From assembly GCF_007858435.1 (NCBI RefSeq), contig NZ_VIGW01000001.1, forward strand, positions 558,001-622,000: a DNA stretch of 64,000 bases. Direction: 5' to 3'. Shown here in pieces: positions 43,472-52,538 of this stretch (position 1 is the stretch's first letter; every line of letters begins with the position of its first letter). Under the pieces are notes generated by a model. It worked only from the letters and a program-made list of their open reading frames with translations, searched no databases and had not been told where the DNA came from. The DNA is from Tsukamurella asaccharolytica. GTDB taxonomy: Bacteria; Actinomycetota; Actinomycetes; Mycobacteriales; Mycobacteriaceae. A program made the translations under genes and the position numbers.

Positions 43472-44547
43472 CCGCGCCCGTCCGCGTGCTCGTCGTGGGT
43501 CCCGCGCCGCCCGGTCCGACGAGCCGGGGTGGCATGGCCACCGTGGTCGGTCACATGGCGGCGCAACCGGATCCGTCGATCGACGTGCAACTCCGGACGA
43601 CCTACGTCGACGGCACCGTCGGACAGCGCCTCCGGGCCGGCCTCGGCGGCATGGCACGCGGCACCCTGAGCGTGCTGCGCGGCGACGTCGACGTGGTGCA
43701 CGTGCACCTCTCGCACGGCGGCAGCGTCGTGCGGAAGTCACCGGTGCTCTGGGCGGCGCGCCTGCGCGGCGTCCCCGCGGTGATCCACGGCCACAGTTTC
43801 GACTTCGGCGGCTGGGTGGCCGGGCTGCCCGCCCCCGCGCGACCGCTCGTCCGCGCCGCCCTCCCCGCGGACCGGTGGCTGGTGCTCGGGACGGGGCTCG
43901 CCGCCCAGTACGCGGCGGCCTTGCACCTCGCACCGAGCACGGTCGAAGTGCTCTACAACCCCGTGCCCGAGGTCCCGGTTCCGGCCGGTCTCGCCACGAC
44001 GGGCGACGTGGTCCACGCGGTCGCGCTCGGCCGGCTCGGGGTCCGGAAGGGAAGCTACGACCTGATCGCGGCGGTCGCGCTCCTCCCGCCGGAGATTCGC
44101 GCACGGCTGCACCTGACGCTGGCGGGCGACGGCGAGGTCGATGAGGTGCGCGCCGCGGCTGCCGCGGCCGGCGTGGAGGAGTCGGTGTCGGTCCGCGGCT
44201 GGGTGGACCCGGCCGGGCGCGACGCGCTGCTCGCCACCGCGCAGGTCTTCGCCCTTCCCAGCTACGACGAGGGGCTGCCGATGGCGCTGCTGGAGGCGAT
44301 GGCCTCGGGGCTGGCGCCGCTGACGACGCCCGTCGGCGCGATTCCCGAGGCGATCACGGACGGCGCGGACGGGCTCCTGGTGCCACCCGGCGACGTTCCC
44401 GCGCTCAGCGCCGCGCTCGCCCGGCTGGTCGACGACCGGGACCTGCGCGAGCGCATCGCCGCCGGCGCCCGGCGCCGCGCGCGGGACTTCGCCATCGAGC
44501 CCTGGCACGCGCGCCTGGCCGCATTGTGGAGGGAGCTCGCGGGCTGA
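43468..44547 (+). CDS. Family 4 glycosyltransferase (GT-B fold)
   Basis: A 359-residue retaining glycosyltransferase. The N-terminal half has GPTSRGGMATVV (about 15-26) and VVHVHLSHGG; the C-terminal half has VALGRLGVRKGSYDLI (about 191-206), LTLAGDGEVDEV and the E-x7-E signature YDEGLPMALLEAMASG (about 268-283). It adds a sugar to the lipid-linked repeat unit. The GTG start overlaps the aminotransferase stop. It ends the plus-strand cassette, with a hairpin after it. Confidence 0.9.
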
Positions 44548-44559
44548 GCTCCTTGGGCA

Positions 44560-44579
44560 CGCGGCCGCGGCGGGCCGCG
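44560..44579. terminator. Hairpin between convergent genes
   Basis: CGCGGCC (44560-44566) pairs with GGCCGCG (44573-44579) around 6 nt, between the stops of the GT4 gene and the converging GH5 gene. It can serve both directions; no T-run. Confidence 0.45.
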
Positions 44580-44581
44580 GG

Positions 44582-45775
44582 TCAGCCCCGGGAGAGGTGC
44601 TCGGGCTTCTCGATGACCGCGGCCTGGGACTGCGCCTGCGACAGACCCGCCGCCGGGAACCACACGTCGGGACCGGGGGCGTCGTACGCCCACAGGGGGC
44701 TGTGGAACGCGGACGACGTCCCGAAGTAGGTGACGGCCATGCCGTACCTGTTGGCGAGCGCGTACCACCGGTCGCCCAGGCGATTCCACTGCTCCGCGCT
44801 CTCCGCGGATTGGCCCGGCCCGTACCAGCCGACCTCGCCGACGGAGCATTCCACCCCGCTGCGGACGCACCAGTCGCCGAAGGTCCGCAGCCTGCCGAGG
44901 AAGCCCCGCTCGTACCCGAGGTCCACCCACGACCGCCCCGCATCCCGGACGTAACCGTCGTCGAGCTTGGCCGGATCGAAGACCTCGCCCTCGCCACTGT
45001 TGCGGACCGGGTACATGTGCTGGGAGTAGACGATCCGGCGCAGGGGATCCTCGACCCAACCGCCGGTCGGATCCGTGTACGCGAAGTCCGAGAACCTCGA
45101 GCAGCACAGCGACTCCACCCACACCACCGTGCGATCGCCGGCGGCTCGTAGGGTGCGCACGACCTCATTGACGTGGCGCTGGTACACCGCGTAGCCGGGC
45201 TTGTCCGGGGACTGCAGGTCGGCCCGGGTGGGGTGGCTGAACCGGGTCGGCTCGTTGAACAGGTCGTAGGCGACCACGGCGGGTTCATCGCGGAAGCCCT
45301 CGGAGATCCGGCGCCACACCTGGTTGGTCTGCTCGACGGTGAGTCCGGCACCGCACACCAGCGGCTCCGTCTGCGCCCTCGGCGCGCGCCACTCGCAACC
45401 GTTGTGCAGCCCGAGTACGACGCTCATGCCCGCCGCCTTGATCTTGCCGACCTCCGCCCGGATCGCGGACCAGTACGCCGGATGGAAGCTCTCGTCGCCC
45501 GAGCCGAGGCCCGGTTGGAGGAAGCTCCAGTCCACGGGCAGCCTGATCAGCCTGTGCCCCCGTTGCCGGAGTCGTTCGTACGACGACGGGGGCTCGCCCG
45601 TTCGGGTGTCGTCGGGGTGGTCGTAGATCGTGACCGCCTGCGTGAGCAACGTGGCCACGTTGATGCCGCGCATCCACGATCTCGTCGGCTCCGGTGGCCG
45701 GACGACCGCGATCGAGGTGAGGGCGAGAGCGACGACGAGCAGTGCGATCAGCGCTCCGCGCCGGATCGAAGTCAT
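44582..45775 (-). CDS. Glycoside hydrolase family 5-like endoglycanase, membrane-anchored or secreted
   Basis: A 397-residue protein with an N-terminal signal anchor (residues about 7-25, no clear AxA site, followed by PPEPTR). The GH5 core shows RLPVDWSF (about 78-85), the acid/base in DLFNEP (Glu175), YSQHMYP (about 250-256) and the nucleophile in VGEVGW (Glu314). It probably cuts a beta-linked glucan or the locus's own polysaccharide outside the membrane. It is divergent from the WecG-like gene and shares its regulatory region. Confidence 0.88.
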   Translation of the reverse strand: MTSIRRGALIALLVVALALTSIAVVRPPEPTRSWMRGINVATLLTQAVTIYDHPDDTRTGEPPSSYERLRQRGHRLIRLPVDWSFLQPGLGSGDESFHPAYWSAIRAEVGKIKAAGMSVVLGLHNGCEWRAPRAQTEPLVCGAGLTVEQTNQVWRRISEGFRDEPAVVAYDLFNEPTRFSHPTRADLQSPDKPGYAVYQRHVNEVVRTLRAAGDRTVVWVESLCCSRFSDFAYTDPTGGWVEDPLRRIVYSQHMYPVRNSGEGEVFDPAKLDDGYVRDAGRSWVDLGYERGFLGRLRTFGDWCVRSGVECSVGEVGWYGPGQSAESAEQWNRLGDRWYALANRYGMAVTYFGTSSAFHSPLWAYDAPGPDVWFPAAGLSQAQSQAAVIEKPEHLSRG

Positions 45776-45839
45776 TGCACCCCCGCAGCGGTCATCGACG
45801 GTCCACGGCGCAGCCGGGACTCAGCGACTCGCAGCCTAC

Positions 45840-45857
45840 TGCAATTGCAACAATTGC
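45840..45857. promoter_or_regulatory. TGCAATTGCA operator-like site in GH5/WecG divergent promoter
   Basis: A perfect palindrome TGCAATTGCA (45840-45849) is followed by a further AATTGC half-site (45852-45857). It overlaps the -35 position of the leaderless WecG-like promoter, as expected of a repressor site. Confidence 0.55.
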
Positions 45858-45860
45858 CGG

Positions 45861-45866
45861 TATCCT
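45861..45866 (+). promoter_or_regulatory. -10 box of a leaderless promoter for the WecG/TagA-like gene
   Basis: TATCCT, then 6 nt, then GTG 45873; no ribosome binding site. Confidence 0.5.
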
Positions 45867-45872
45867 GGACCC

Positions 45873-46727
45873 GTGCTGCACGACGTCCACATCCTCGGGG
45901 TCCGATTCGACGATCTCTCCTTCGACACCGCGGTGGCCCGCCTGCGGGACGCCGCGCGCGGGAACCAGCCGCGCACTGTCGTCTTCCCGAACGCCGCGAC
46001 GCTCAACCTGGCCTCCGAATCCCCGTCCTACCGGGAGGTGCTGAACGCGTCGACGTTCGTCTTCGGGGACGGCACGGGAGTGCGCTGGGGGGCGCGGATG
46101 CGCGGGGTGCGGCTCCGCGCGAATCTCAACGGCACCGACGTCGTCCCCGATCTTCTGGAGGCGACGCCCGGACTTCGGGTGTATCTGCTCGGCTCCACCG
46201 AGGAGGTGAACGCGGCTGCCGCCAGCGCCGTCGCGCAACGCTTCCCCGTCGAGGTCGTGGGCCGTCACCACGGCTTCTTCGACCATGACGACTGCCCGGA
46301 CGTCCTGGCCGCCATCGCGGCCGCATCCCCCGACGTGCTCCTCGTAGGCTTCGGCAATCCCCTGCAGGAGGAGTGGATCGCGCGCCATCGCACCGCCCTG
46401 TCGGTACCGCTCACCGCGGCAGTGGGCGGGCTGTTCGGATTCTGGGCCGGAACCCGCACCCGCGCACCGGGCATCGCCCGCCGCATGGGCGTGGAGTGGG
46501 TGGACATCCTGCTGCGCGAGCCGCACAAGGCACGACGGTACCTCCTGGGCAATCCCGCCTTCCTGGTCCGGTCGATTCGCGCCCGCTCCGCCGAACTGCG
46601 CTCCGACCGCCCGGCACGGGCGCGCCGTCAGGTCCGGCCGGCGTCCCGGCCCGATCGGCGCACGACCCGCCGCAGCTCGGCTCCGAGCGCGGCCGCCGAC
46701 GCGGGGGCCGCGTACCCGCGGTCGTAG
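45873..46727 (+). CDS. WecG/TagA/CpsF family glycosyltransferase
   Basis: A 284-residue GT26 enzyme. PNAATLNLA (about 37-45), FGDGTGVRW (about 64-72), NGTDVVPDLLE (about 86-96), VYLLGSTEEV, LLVGFGNPLQEEWI (about 152-165) and AVGGLFGFWAGTRTRAPGIARRMGVEW are the family blocks. It transfers an N-acetylmannosaminuronic acid or related residue to a lipid-linked sugar, often as the second step. The GTG start is placed by the family N-terminus and the -10 box. The last ~33 residues are basic, low-complexity, and overlap the converging glycosyltransferase gene by 100 bp. Confidence 0.9.
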   Translation: MLHDVHILGVRFDDLSFDTAVARLRDAARGNQPRTVVFPNAATLNLASESPSYREVLNASTFVFGDGTGVRWGARMRGVRLRANLNGTDVVPDLLEATPGLRVYLLGSTEEVNAAAASAVAQRFPVEVVGRHHGFFDHDDCPDVLAAIAAASPDVLLVGFGNPLQEEWIARHRTALSVPLTAAVGGLFGFWAGTRTRAPGIARRMGVEWVDILLREPHKARRYLLGNPAFLVRSIRARSAELRSDRPARARRQVRPASRPDRRTTRRSSAPSAAADAGAAYPRS

Positions 46728-47674
46728 TGGCGGCGGGCAGCGGCGCCCCGGCGTTCCGCGGCGGCGGGCTCGGCCAGCGCGTCGAATGCCCGGGCCAGAC
46801 CCACGACGTCGTCGACGCCGATCGGCTCCTCACCGGGGGGCTGGAACTCGGGGAGCGCTCCTTCGGGGGAGACGATCGGCGTCACCCCCAACTGCATCGC
46901 CAGCACCTGGACTCCGCTCTGCGTCGCGCGGCGGTAGTGCACCACCGAACCCTTCGCGCGGGCCATCGGCTCCAGCACGTCCGCGTACGAGTACCGTCCC
47001 CGGTGCCACCGCACCGCCGGGAACCGGCCGGGTGGGAGCTCACCGTCGCCGATCAGGACGAGTTCGTCGCCGCGCCAGCCCGGACCGGCGACGTGCTTCT
47101 CCCAGGCCGCGAGTGTCACCGCCAGATTCTTGTACTCCTCGAGCCGTCCGACGGCCACGAAGTCCCGCCGGTCCGCGGCGGGCACCGCCGCCGGCACGAG
47201 CCGCTCCTCGAGGTCGCTCGTCAGCGGCGCCACCGCCGTGGCTCCGACCCGGCTGCCGACGTACTCGCTGAAGCCGACCGTCGCGGCCGCGTTCCGCCCC
47301 CATCGCCCGAACAGCGCCCGCTCCCAGGCGGGGAAGACCTCGGCGGCGCCGTGCGGGCGGTCGTCGTGGATGAGGTTCACCCGGGGCGCGCCACCCGCCA
47401 GCAGCATCCACCGGGGATCCCGCACCAGCTCGGTGACGACCACGTCGGCCGCGTAGGCCCGCGCCGCGCGGAGGGCGCGCGCGAAACCGGGCCAGGTCGA
47501 CGCGGTACGCGGGCGAGCGTCGAGCACCCACTCGTAGGGCCGCACGCCGTCGGACTCCGGATGTTGATCGGTGGTCACCAGCACTACGTCCCAGCCCGCG
47601 TCGATGAGCTGCTCGCAGTACACCCGGGCGAGCGGTCGCATCCACGGCGAGAGCCAGAGCACCTTGCCCGTCAT
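46628..47674 (-). CDS. Family 4-like glycosyltransferase
   Basis: A 348-residue GT-B glycosyltransferase. It opens LWLSPWMRPLARVYCEQL with a DHQ-type VTTDQHPESDG acceptor loop; the C-terminal donor domain has FVAVGRLEEYKNLAVTLAAW (about 172-191), ELVLIGDGELP and a weak terminal signature in SVVHYRRATQSGVQVLAMQLG (about 243-263), where the usual second Glu is replaced. The donor is unknown. ATG 47674 overlaps the stop of the upstream two-domain transferase (ATGA). Its 3' end overlaps the WecG-like gene on the other strand. Confidence 0.82.
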   Translation of the reverse strand: MTGKVLWLSPWMRPLARVYCEQLIDAGWDVVLVTTDQHPESDGVRPYEWVLDARPRTASTWPGFARALRAARAYAADVVVTELVRDPRWMLLAGGAPRVNLIHDDRPHGAAEVFPAWERALFGRWGRNAAATVGFSEYVGSRVGATAVAPLTSDLEERLVPAAVPAADRRDFVAVGRLEEYKNLAVTLAAWEKHVAGPGWRGDELVLIGDGELPPGRFPAVRWHRGRYSYADVLEPMARAKGSVVHYRRATQSGVQVLAMQLGVTPIVSPEGALPEFQPPGEEPIGVDDVVGLARAFDALAEPAAAERRGAAARRHYDRGYAAPASAAALGAELRRVVRRSGRDAGRT

Positions 47675-49653
47675 GGCAGGACGCCGGCGAAGGCCGCCTC
47701 GTAGGCGTCGGCCATGGCCTCGACGGAGTAGTTCGCCCGCATCCGCTCGAAACCGCGGTCGCCCAGGGCGGGCCACACCTGCGGGTCCGCGAACATGTCC
47801 GTCAGGGCCGTGCGCCAGCCGTCGACGGTGACGTCCTCGACGAGGCGTCCCGCCTGACCGTGGGCGAGGATCTCCGGGATCGCGCCGACGGCGGAGGCGA
47901 TCACCGGCAATCGCCGGGCCATCGCCTCGAGGATCACGAGGGGGAAGGCCTCGTCCCGGCTCGGCACGCAGAGCAGGTCGGCGTCGGCGAGGGCCGCCTC
48001 GGGCCCGGGCGCCCACCCGCGCCAGTGCACGCGGTCCCGGACGGCGTCCGGCGTCATGGCCTCGAGCCGCTCCCGATCGGGACCGTCGCCGTAGATGGAG
48101 AGCTCCCAGTCGGGATCGGGGACGCCGGCGAGCGCGGCCGCGAGGAGGTGCGGGTTCTTGAACTCGACGGCGCGGGCGAGCATCACGAGGCGTCGCGGGC
48201 GGCCGAGCGGCGGCCGCGGCGGCACGTCGCCCCGGGAGGCCACGCGGTCGATGCCGTTGGGCGCGGTGAAGACGGGTGCGTCCAGGTCCTGGAACTGCGG
48301 GCCGACGTCCCAGTGGCCGTCCGCGAGGCCGATGAAGCCGTCGGCGCGGCGCATCGCCCGGGCGAGGGGTGCGGAGAAGGTCGGCTCTTCCGCGTCGAAC
48401 CACGAGTGCGCCGCGACCAACCACCTGCGGTCACGACCACCGGCACGCCACAGCGTGGCGAATCCGGTCTCGGTGTTCGTGGTCGCGCTGATGAGGATCT
48501 GCGGGCCCGCGACGGGATCGAGCACCGGCGCGAACCAGGGCTGCCGGACGACGCGCACCGAGTGCGGGACCTCGGCGACCATCGGCCCCAGCCGCTGCAT
48601 GCAGGCGATGGTGACGGGGTAGCCGCGCCGGTCGAGTTCGCCCGCCAGCAGCACGTGCTGGCGCTCGGCGCCCCCGTAGACCAGGCGATTCGTGGTGATG
48701 ACGATCGCCGGACGATCCGTGGGCCGCGCCGCGCGGGCGTGCGCACGGCGGGTGGACCGCTGCAGCCGGTCGAGGATCGACGTTCCCGCGAGGTACAGGT
48801 CCCCGCCGGCCGCCCGGCCGTTGTGCTCGAGGTTGAGCGCGATGTTGGCGCGCAGCAGGTCTCCCGAACGTCGGCTGGCCCGCGCGTCGTCGGCGACGGT
48901 GCCGCCGCTGGTGTGGGTGATCCCCTCCTCGTCGGTGAGGACCAGCCGCCAGCCCGCGCGCCGAGCCCGTTCCTGCCAGTCCGCCTCCTCCCCGTAGAGG
49001 AAGAACTCCTCGTCGAACGGTCCGACCGCGTCCCAGGCATCGCGCTGTATCGCCAGGCATGCGCCGGTCAGGTAGCCCTCGACGGCGGTCGGGGCTTCCG
49101 CGTACAGGTCCGAGAGCGGAGTGCGGCGCAACCGCGGCGCGTATCCGGCGTAGGAGACCAGGGCGCGGATCGGGCCGCGGCGGCGATGCGCGACGTCCCA
49201 GTCCCGCTCGTGCGAGCCCTGAAGTGCAGGATCGTGAACTCTCGGCGCCGCTGCGGCGACCCCCGGGGTGCGCAGCGCGGACCGCGTGACCGCCAGGTCA
49301 CCACGTACCACCGCGTCGGGATTGAGGAGCAGTAGATCGGCATCCGGCGCCTTCGCGGCAAGGCGGTTCACCGCCGCTGCGAAACCCGCGTTGACGCCGT
49401 CGCCGTACCAGGCGACGTCAGGGAACTCCGCCCGCACCTCCGCCATTCCCGGCCAGTCGATTCCCGAATTGTCCCAGATCAACGTCCGTGTATCGGAAAG
49501 GTGCTCCGCCACGGAAACGAGACACGCCCGCAGGTCTTCCGGATTGCGATACGCAACGATGAGCACCGCGAGTGGGTGCATGCGCGACGCGAGGGGCGGC
49601 GGGGCGGCGCGGAGGCCGCCGGGGAGGTAGGCACGGTCGAGCTCGCTCGGCAC
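47671..49653 (-). CDS. Two-domain glycosyltransferase: GT2 fused to GT4
   Basis: A 660-residue fusion. Residues about 25-285 form a GT2 rhamnosyltransferase-type domain: LIVAYRNPEDLRACL, GVNAGFAAAVNRL, LLLNPDAVV (DxD-like) and FDEEFFLYGEEADWQERARRAG. Residues about 310-660 form a GT-B domain: NRLVYGGAERQHVLLAGEL, MLARAVEFKNPHLLAAAL and SRDEAFPLVILEAMARRLPVIAS (E-x7-E). It probably adds two sugars in succession. GTG 49653 is chosen because AGAGGAG lies 8 nt upstream; the frame stays open to 49752. Confidence 0.85.
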   Translation of the reverse strand: MPSELDRAYLPGGLRAAPPPLASRMHPLAVLIVAYRNPEDLRACLVSVAEHLSDTRTLIWDNSGIDWPGMAEVRAEFPDVAWYGDGVNAGFAAAVNRLAAKAPDADLLLLNPDAVVRGDLAVTRSALRTPGVAAAAPRVHDPALQGSHERDWDVAHRRRGPIRALVSYAGYAPRLRRTPLSDLYAEAPTAVEGYLTGACLAIQRDAWDAVGPFDEEFFLYGEEADWQERARRAGWRLVLTDEEGITHTSGGTVADDARASRRSGDLLRANIALNLEHNGRAAGGDLYLAGTSILDRLQRSTRRAHARAARPTDRPAIVITTNRLVYGGAERQHVLLAGELDRRGYPVTIACMQRLGPMVAEVPHSVRVVRQPWFAPVLDPVAGPQILISATTNTETGFATLWRAGGRDRRWLVAAHSWFDAEEPTFSAPLARAMRRADGFIGLADGHWDVGPQFQDLDAPVFTAPNGIDRVASRGDVPPRPPLGRPRRLVMLARAVEFKNPHLLAAALAGVPDPDWELSIYGDGPDRERLEAMTPDAVRDRVHWRGWAPGPEAALADADLLCVPSRDEAFPLVILEAMARRLPVIASAVGAIPEILAHGQAGRLVEDVTVDGWRTALTDMFADPQVWPALGDRGFERMRANYSVEAMADAYEAAFAGVLP

Positions 49654-49692
49654 GAACTTCTCCTCTGTCGTCTGGGCTGTCAGCTTCGACAT

Positions 49693-49698
49693 ACTATA
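49693..49698 (-). promoter_or_regulatory. -10 box upstream of the two-domain glycosyltransferase
   Basis: On the minus strand TATAGT precedes the GTG at 49653 by about 39 nt, leaving a short leader with an AGAGGAG ribosome binding site. The 190-bp gap between the two glycosyltransferase genes thus contains a promoter. Confidence 0.4.
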
Positions 49699-49842
49699 CG
49701 TAACGGCAGAGTGGCACGATTCGACATTGCACAGCGGAATCGGCCGCGGCACGACGATGAAGGGATGGACCGTGACGACGATGATCGGCCCCCGGCGGCG
49801 CAGCGGAGGAGGGCTCGACGGGCCGCGCCGGTCCGGGGCGCG

Positions 49843-50901
49843 TCACATCGCCGTCAGCATCCCGGCAAGGTGCGCGGCCATGGCGTCGCTCCTGAATCGT
49901 TCCCGCGCGCGGGACGCGGCGGCACGGCCCATGGCGACTCGCGCCCCATCGTCGACGAGCAATTGGGAGATGGCCGCGGCCATCGCGTCGGGGTCCTCCG
50001 GCGGCACGAGCAGGCCGGTCACGCCGTGCTCCACGTAGTCGTCCACTCCCGGATTGTTCGTGACCACGACCGGGCGGCCACTGGCCATCGCCTCCAGCAC
50101 GACCGTCAGCCCGGATCCGGTGACTGTACGATGAAGTGCAATCGCAACCAGGTCCGCTCGGGCGTAAAGATCACGGATCCGTCCGTCCAATCGTTCGGCG
50201 TGCACCGTGACCAGGCCCTCCGGGGCTTCGAAGGGCAGTCCGGACGCCAGTTCGAGGTGAGCCCCGGGCCGCGTGGCACGAACCCGCTGCATCGCGCGGA
50301 TCAACGTCGCGTGGTCGCGGAAGCGGTCCTCACCGGCGCTCACGACGAGGCCCGTGGTTTCCGGAACAGGTTGCTCGACATAGAATTCGGTATCGATTCC
50401 CAGGGGGATGAAGTGCATACGGGAAGCGGCCAGTCCCCACTCCCGCTGGAGCACCGGGAGCACGGCCGAGCACTGCGCCCACACCGCGGCGGCGCGCGGC
50501 AAAGCCCGCGCGGCCAGCTCGCGGTGCACGCGGCTGGACCCCGCCCGAGTGGTCAACCAGCCGATTCCCGCGGCGACCGGCGTCCGCCCCGTCAGCAACG
50601 CGGGGACGCCGGTGCGTTCGTCGTAGGAGAGGATCGCGTCGCCCCCACGCGCACCGGCACCGAGGGCCCGCTCGATGAACTCGTAGCCGCCGGTGCGGTG
50701 GCGCACCGACTGCGCGACGCGCTGCTCGATCCTCCCCCGAACGCCGCCGGCGGGCTGCGCCGAGGCGAATTCGACGCGCACGCCGTGATTCTCGAGGCGA
50801 TGGAGTCCGTACGGTGAGCGATCGGGAACCTCGCCCGCCGCATACCGGCGCGCCCACGCCGGAGCCGTCAATCCCCCGGCAAGAGGCACCGTCACCCGCA
50901 C
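49843..50901 (-). CDS. Family 4 glycosyltransferase
   Basis: A 352-residue GT-B enzyme with SPYGLHRLENHGV (about 29-41) in the acceptor half, FIPLGIDTEFYVEQP (about 176-190), VVSAGEDRFRDHATLIRAM (donor-domain start) and TGSGLTVVLEAMASGRPVVVTN with the E-x7-E-like region (about 275-300). GTG 50901 is preferred: AAGGGG lies 7 nt upstream and the conserved VTVPLAGG opening follows. That start overlaps the divergent flippase gene by 88 bp. A shorter start within the overlap would remove conserved residues. Confidence 0.85.
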   Translation of the reverse strand: MRVTVPLAGGLTAPAWARRYAAGEVPDRSPYGLHRLENHGVRVEFASAQPAGGVRGRIEQRVAQSVRHRTGGYEFIERALGAGARGGDAILSYDERTGVPALLTGRTPVAAGIGWLTTRAGSSRVHRELAARALPRAAAVWAQCSAVLPVLQREWGLAASRMHFIPLGIDTEFYVEQPVPETTGLVVSAGEDRFRDHATLIRAMQRVRATRPGAHLELASGLPFEAPEGLVTVHAERLDGRIRDLYARADLVAIALHRTVTGSGLTVVLEAMASGRPVVVTNNPGVDDYVEHGVTGLLVPPEDPDAMAAAISQLLVDDGARVAMGRAAASRARERFRSDAMAAHLAGMLTAM

Positions 50902-52442
50902 CGAATCACCCCTTCGAACCGACGGCTCCCTCATCCCCGGGGACCCACGCCCCGGCACCGTCCGAGGATGAGGGTATCGAGTCCCAGACGGATGTTCACC
51001 GCGGGCGCGCGACACCGGCACGGATCGCCAAGGCGTTCAGCTTGCAACTGGTGGCCCGCGTGGTCGGTCTCGTCGCCTCGCTCGCGACGATGGCGATCAC
51101 CACGAACCACCTCGGCCTGGACTCCTACGGACACCTGACCGCGGCGATCGTCTTCATCGGCCTGTGGACCAGCCTCACCGAGCTCGGTATCGGCGCCGTC
51201 ATCGTGCGCCGCGTCACCTCCGGCACGGGGGACCTGCGGCACCTCATCCGCGTCAACGTCGGTTTGTCGCTCGCGTACTGCGTGCCGCTGTCGGGGGCGG
51301 CGGTGGTGACCGGATGGCTCATCTACCGGGACACCGCCGAGGTCCCGGTGATGATCGCGATCATCGCCGGGAGTCTCGCGCTGACCACGCTGGCCTCGTG
51401 TTTCCAACCTCTGTTCATGACGAACGTGCGGTTCGGCGCGGTCGCGGCGTCCGACGTCGCCGGTCGCGCGCTCTCGCTGATCGGCACCATCGTGCTGGTG
51501 CGGATCGACGCCGACGTAGTGTGGTTCGCGGCCGTGCAGCTGATCCCGCCGCTGGTGATGCTGCTGATTCAGGGGGTCGTGGCGCACCGCGCGGTGGGCG
51601 TCCGCCCGGTCTTCTCCGCCAGGGAGAGCTGGGACCTGGTCCGTGAAAGCCTCCCCCAGACCGGCGTCCTCATCGTGGCGGCACTGTACTGGCGCGCCGA
51701 CGCCTTCCTGCTCAGCGTGCTCAGCACCCCCGCGCAGACCGGCGCCTACGGGCTGGCCTACCAGATCACCTCCAACGCCACTGTGATCTCCGCCGTCTTC
51801 CTGGCCTCATCGCTATCCACGATGACAAACCTGTTCGCCACGGATCGGGCGCGGTTCGCCCGGTTCGTCCAACGCAGTGCGGAGATCCTGATCTTCGTGG
51901 GCGCGCCCGTCGCGGTGGTGGGTCTCGTGCTCTCTCCCAGTCTGATCGGGCTGCTCGCGACCCAGGAGTTCGTCGCCGTGGGCGGCCCGACCCTCGCGCT
52001 CCTGTTCATCGCCCTCGCCATCACCTTCATCACCGCGGTCCTGAGTCAGGCCCTCTTCGCCGCGCACGACCAGGTCTTCCTCCTGCGCCTGAACGTGCTG
52101 AACCTGATCGGCAACATCGTCCTGAATGTGATCCTGATCCCGCAGTTCGGCGCGGTCGGGGCGGCCTCGGCCCTGATCGTGAGCGAGGTCATCGGGATGG
52201 TCGTCGCCGGCTGGCGCCTGCGGACACGCGCGCCCTTCCAGCCCCCGTGGGGCTACCTGCTGCGCCTGTCCGTTCCGCTCGCCGTCGCCGCCGGCGTCGC
52301 GATCGTCCTCCGTCACGAATTCGTGCTGATCCCCCTCGTCGCGTCCGCCGTCGCGTACGTGACCACCAGCGCGCTCGTCGGCCCGATCCGATTGCGCGCC
52401 CTGATGGGCGCGGCACGCGGCGGCGGTGCCGACGAGGTGTGA
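50814..52442 (+). CDS. Wzx-like polysaccharide flippase
   Basis: A 542-residue MATE/PST-type membrane protein with about 14 helices, starting near residue 65 (AFSLQLVARVVGLVASL) and including HLGLDSYGHLTAAIVFIGL, SLPQTGVLIVAALYWRADAFLLS and FGAVGAASALIVSEVIGM. It flips lipid-linked repeat units across the membrane. The first ~60 residues are hydrophilic and Pro-rich. GTG 50814 has GGAG 8 nt upstream, but because this segment lies antisense to the 5' end of the neighbouring glycosyltransferase the true start could be later. Confidence 0.88.
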   Translation: MSDREPRPPHTGAPTPEPSIPRQEAPSPAPNHPFEPTAPSSPGTHAPAPSEDEGIESQTDVHRGRATPARIAKAFSLQLVARVVGLVASLATMAITTNHLGLDSYGHLTAAIVFIGLWTSLTELGIGAVIVRRVTSGTGDLRHLIRVNVGLSLAYCVPLSGAAVVTGWLIYRDTAEVPVMIAIIAGSLALTTLASCFQPLFMTNVRFGAVAASDVAGRALSLIGTIVLVRIDADVVWFAAVQLIPPLVMLLIQGVVAHRAVGVRPVFSARESWDLVRESLPQTGVLIVAALYWRADAFLLSVLSTPAQTGAYGLAYQITSNATVISAVFLASSLSTMTNLFATDRARFARFVQRSAEILIFVGAPVAVVGLVLSPSLIGLLATQEFVAVGGPTLALLFIALAITFITAVLSQALFAAHDQVFLLRLNVLNLIGNIVLNVILIPQFGAVGAASALIVSEVIGMVVAGWRLRTRAPFQPPWGYLLRLSVPLAVAAGVAIVLRHEFVLIPLVASAVAYVTTSALVGPIRLRALMGAARGGGADEV

Positions 52443-52505
52443 GGCGAACCACCCCCGCGATGTGCACTTTTGTGAATCCGCGTAGTAGAGTCAACGCTCG
52501 TACGA

Positions 52506-52520
52506 TGCAATTGCAACTGC
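52506..52520. promoter_or_regulatory. TGCAATTGCA operator-like site upstream of the Wzz-like gene
   Basis: The perfect palindrome TGCAATTGCA (52506-52515) plus a further ACTGC lies 23 nt before the ATG at 52539; GATACT (52528-52533) may be the -10 box. The same core as at 45840. Confidence 0.55.
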
Positions 52521-52538
52521 GCTAGGGGATACTCCGCA

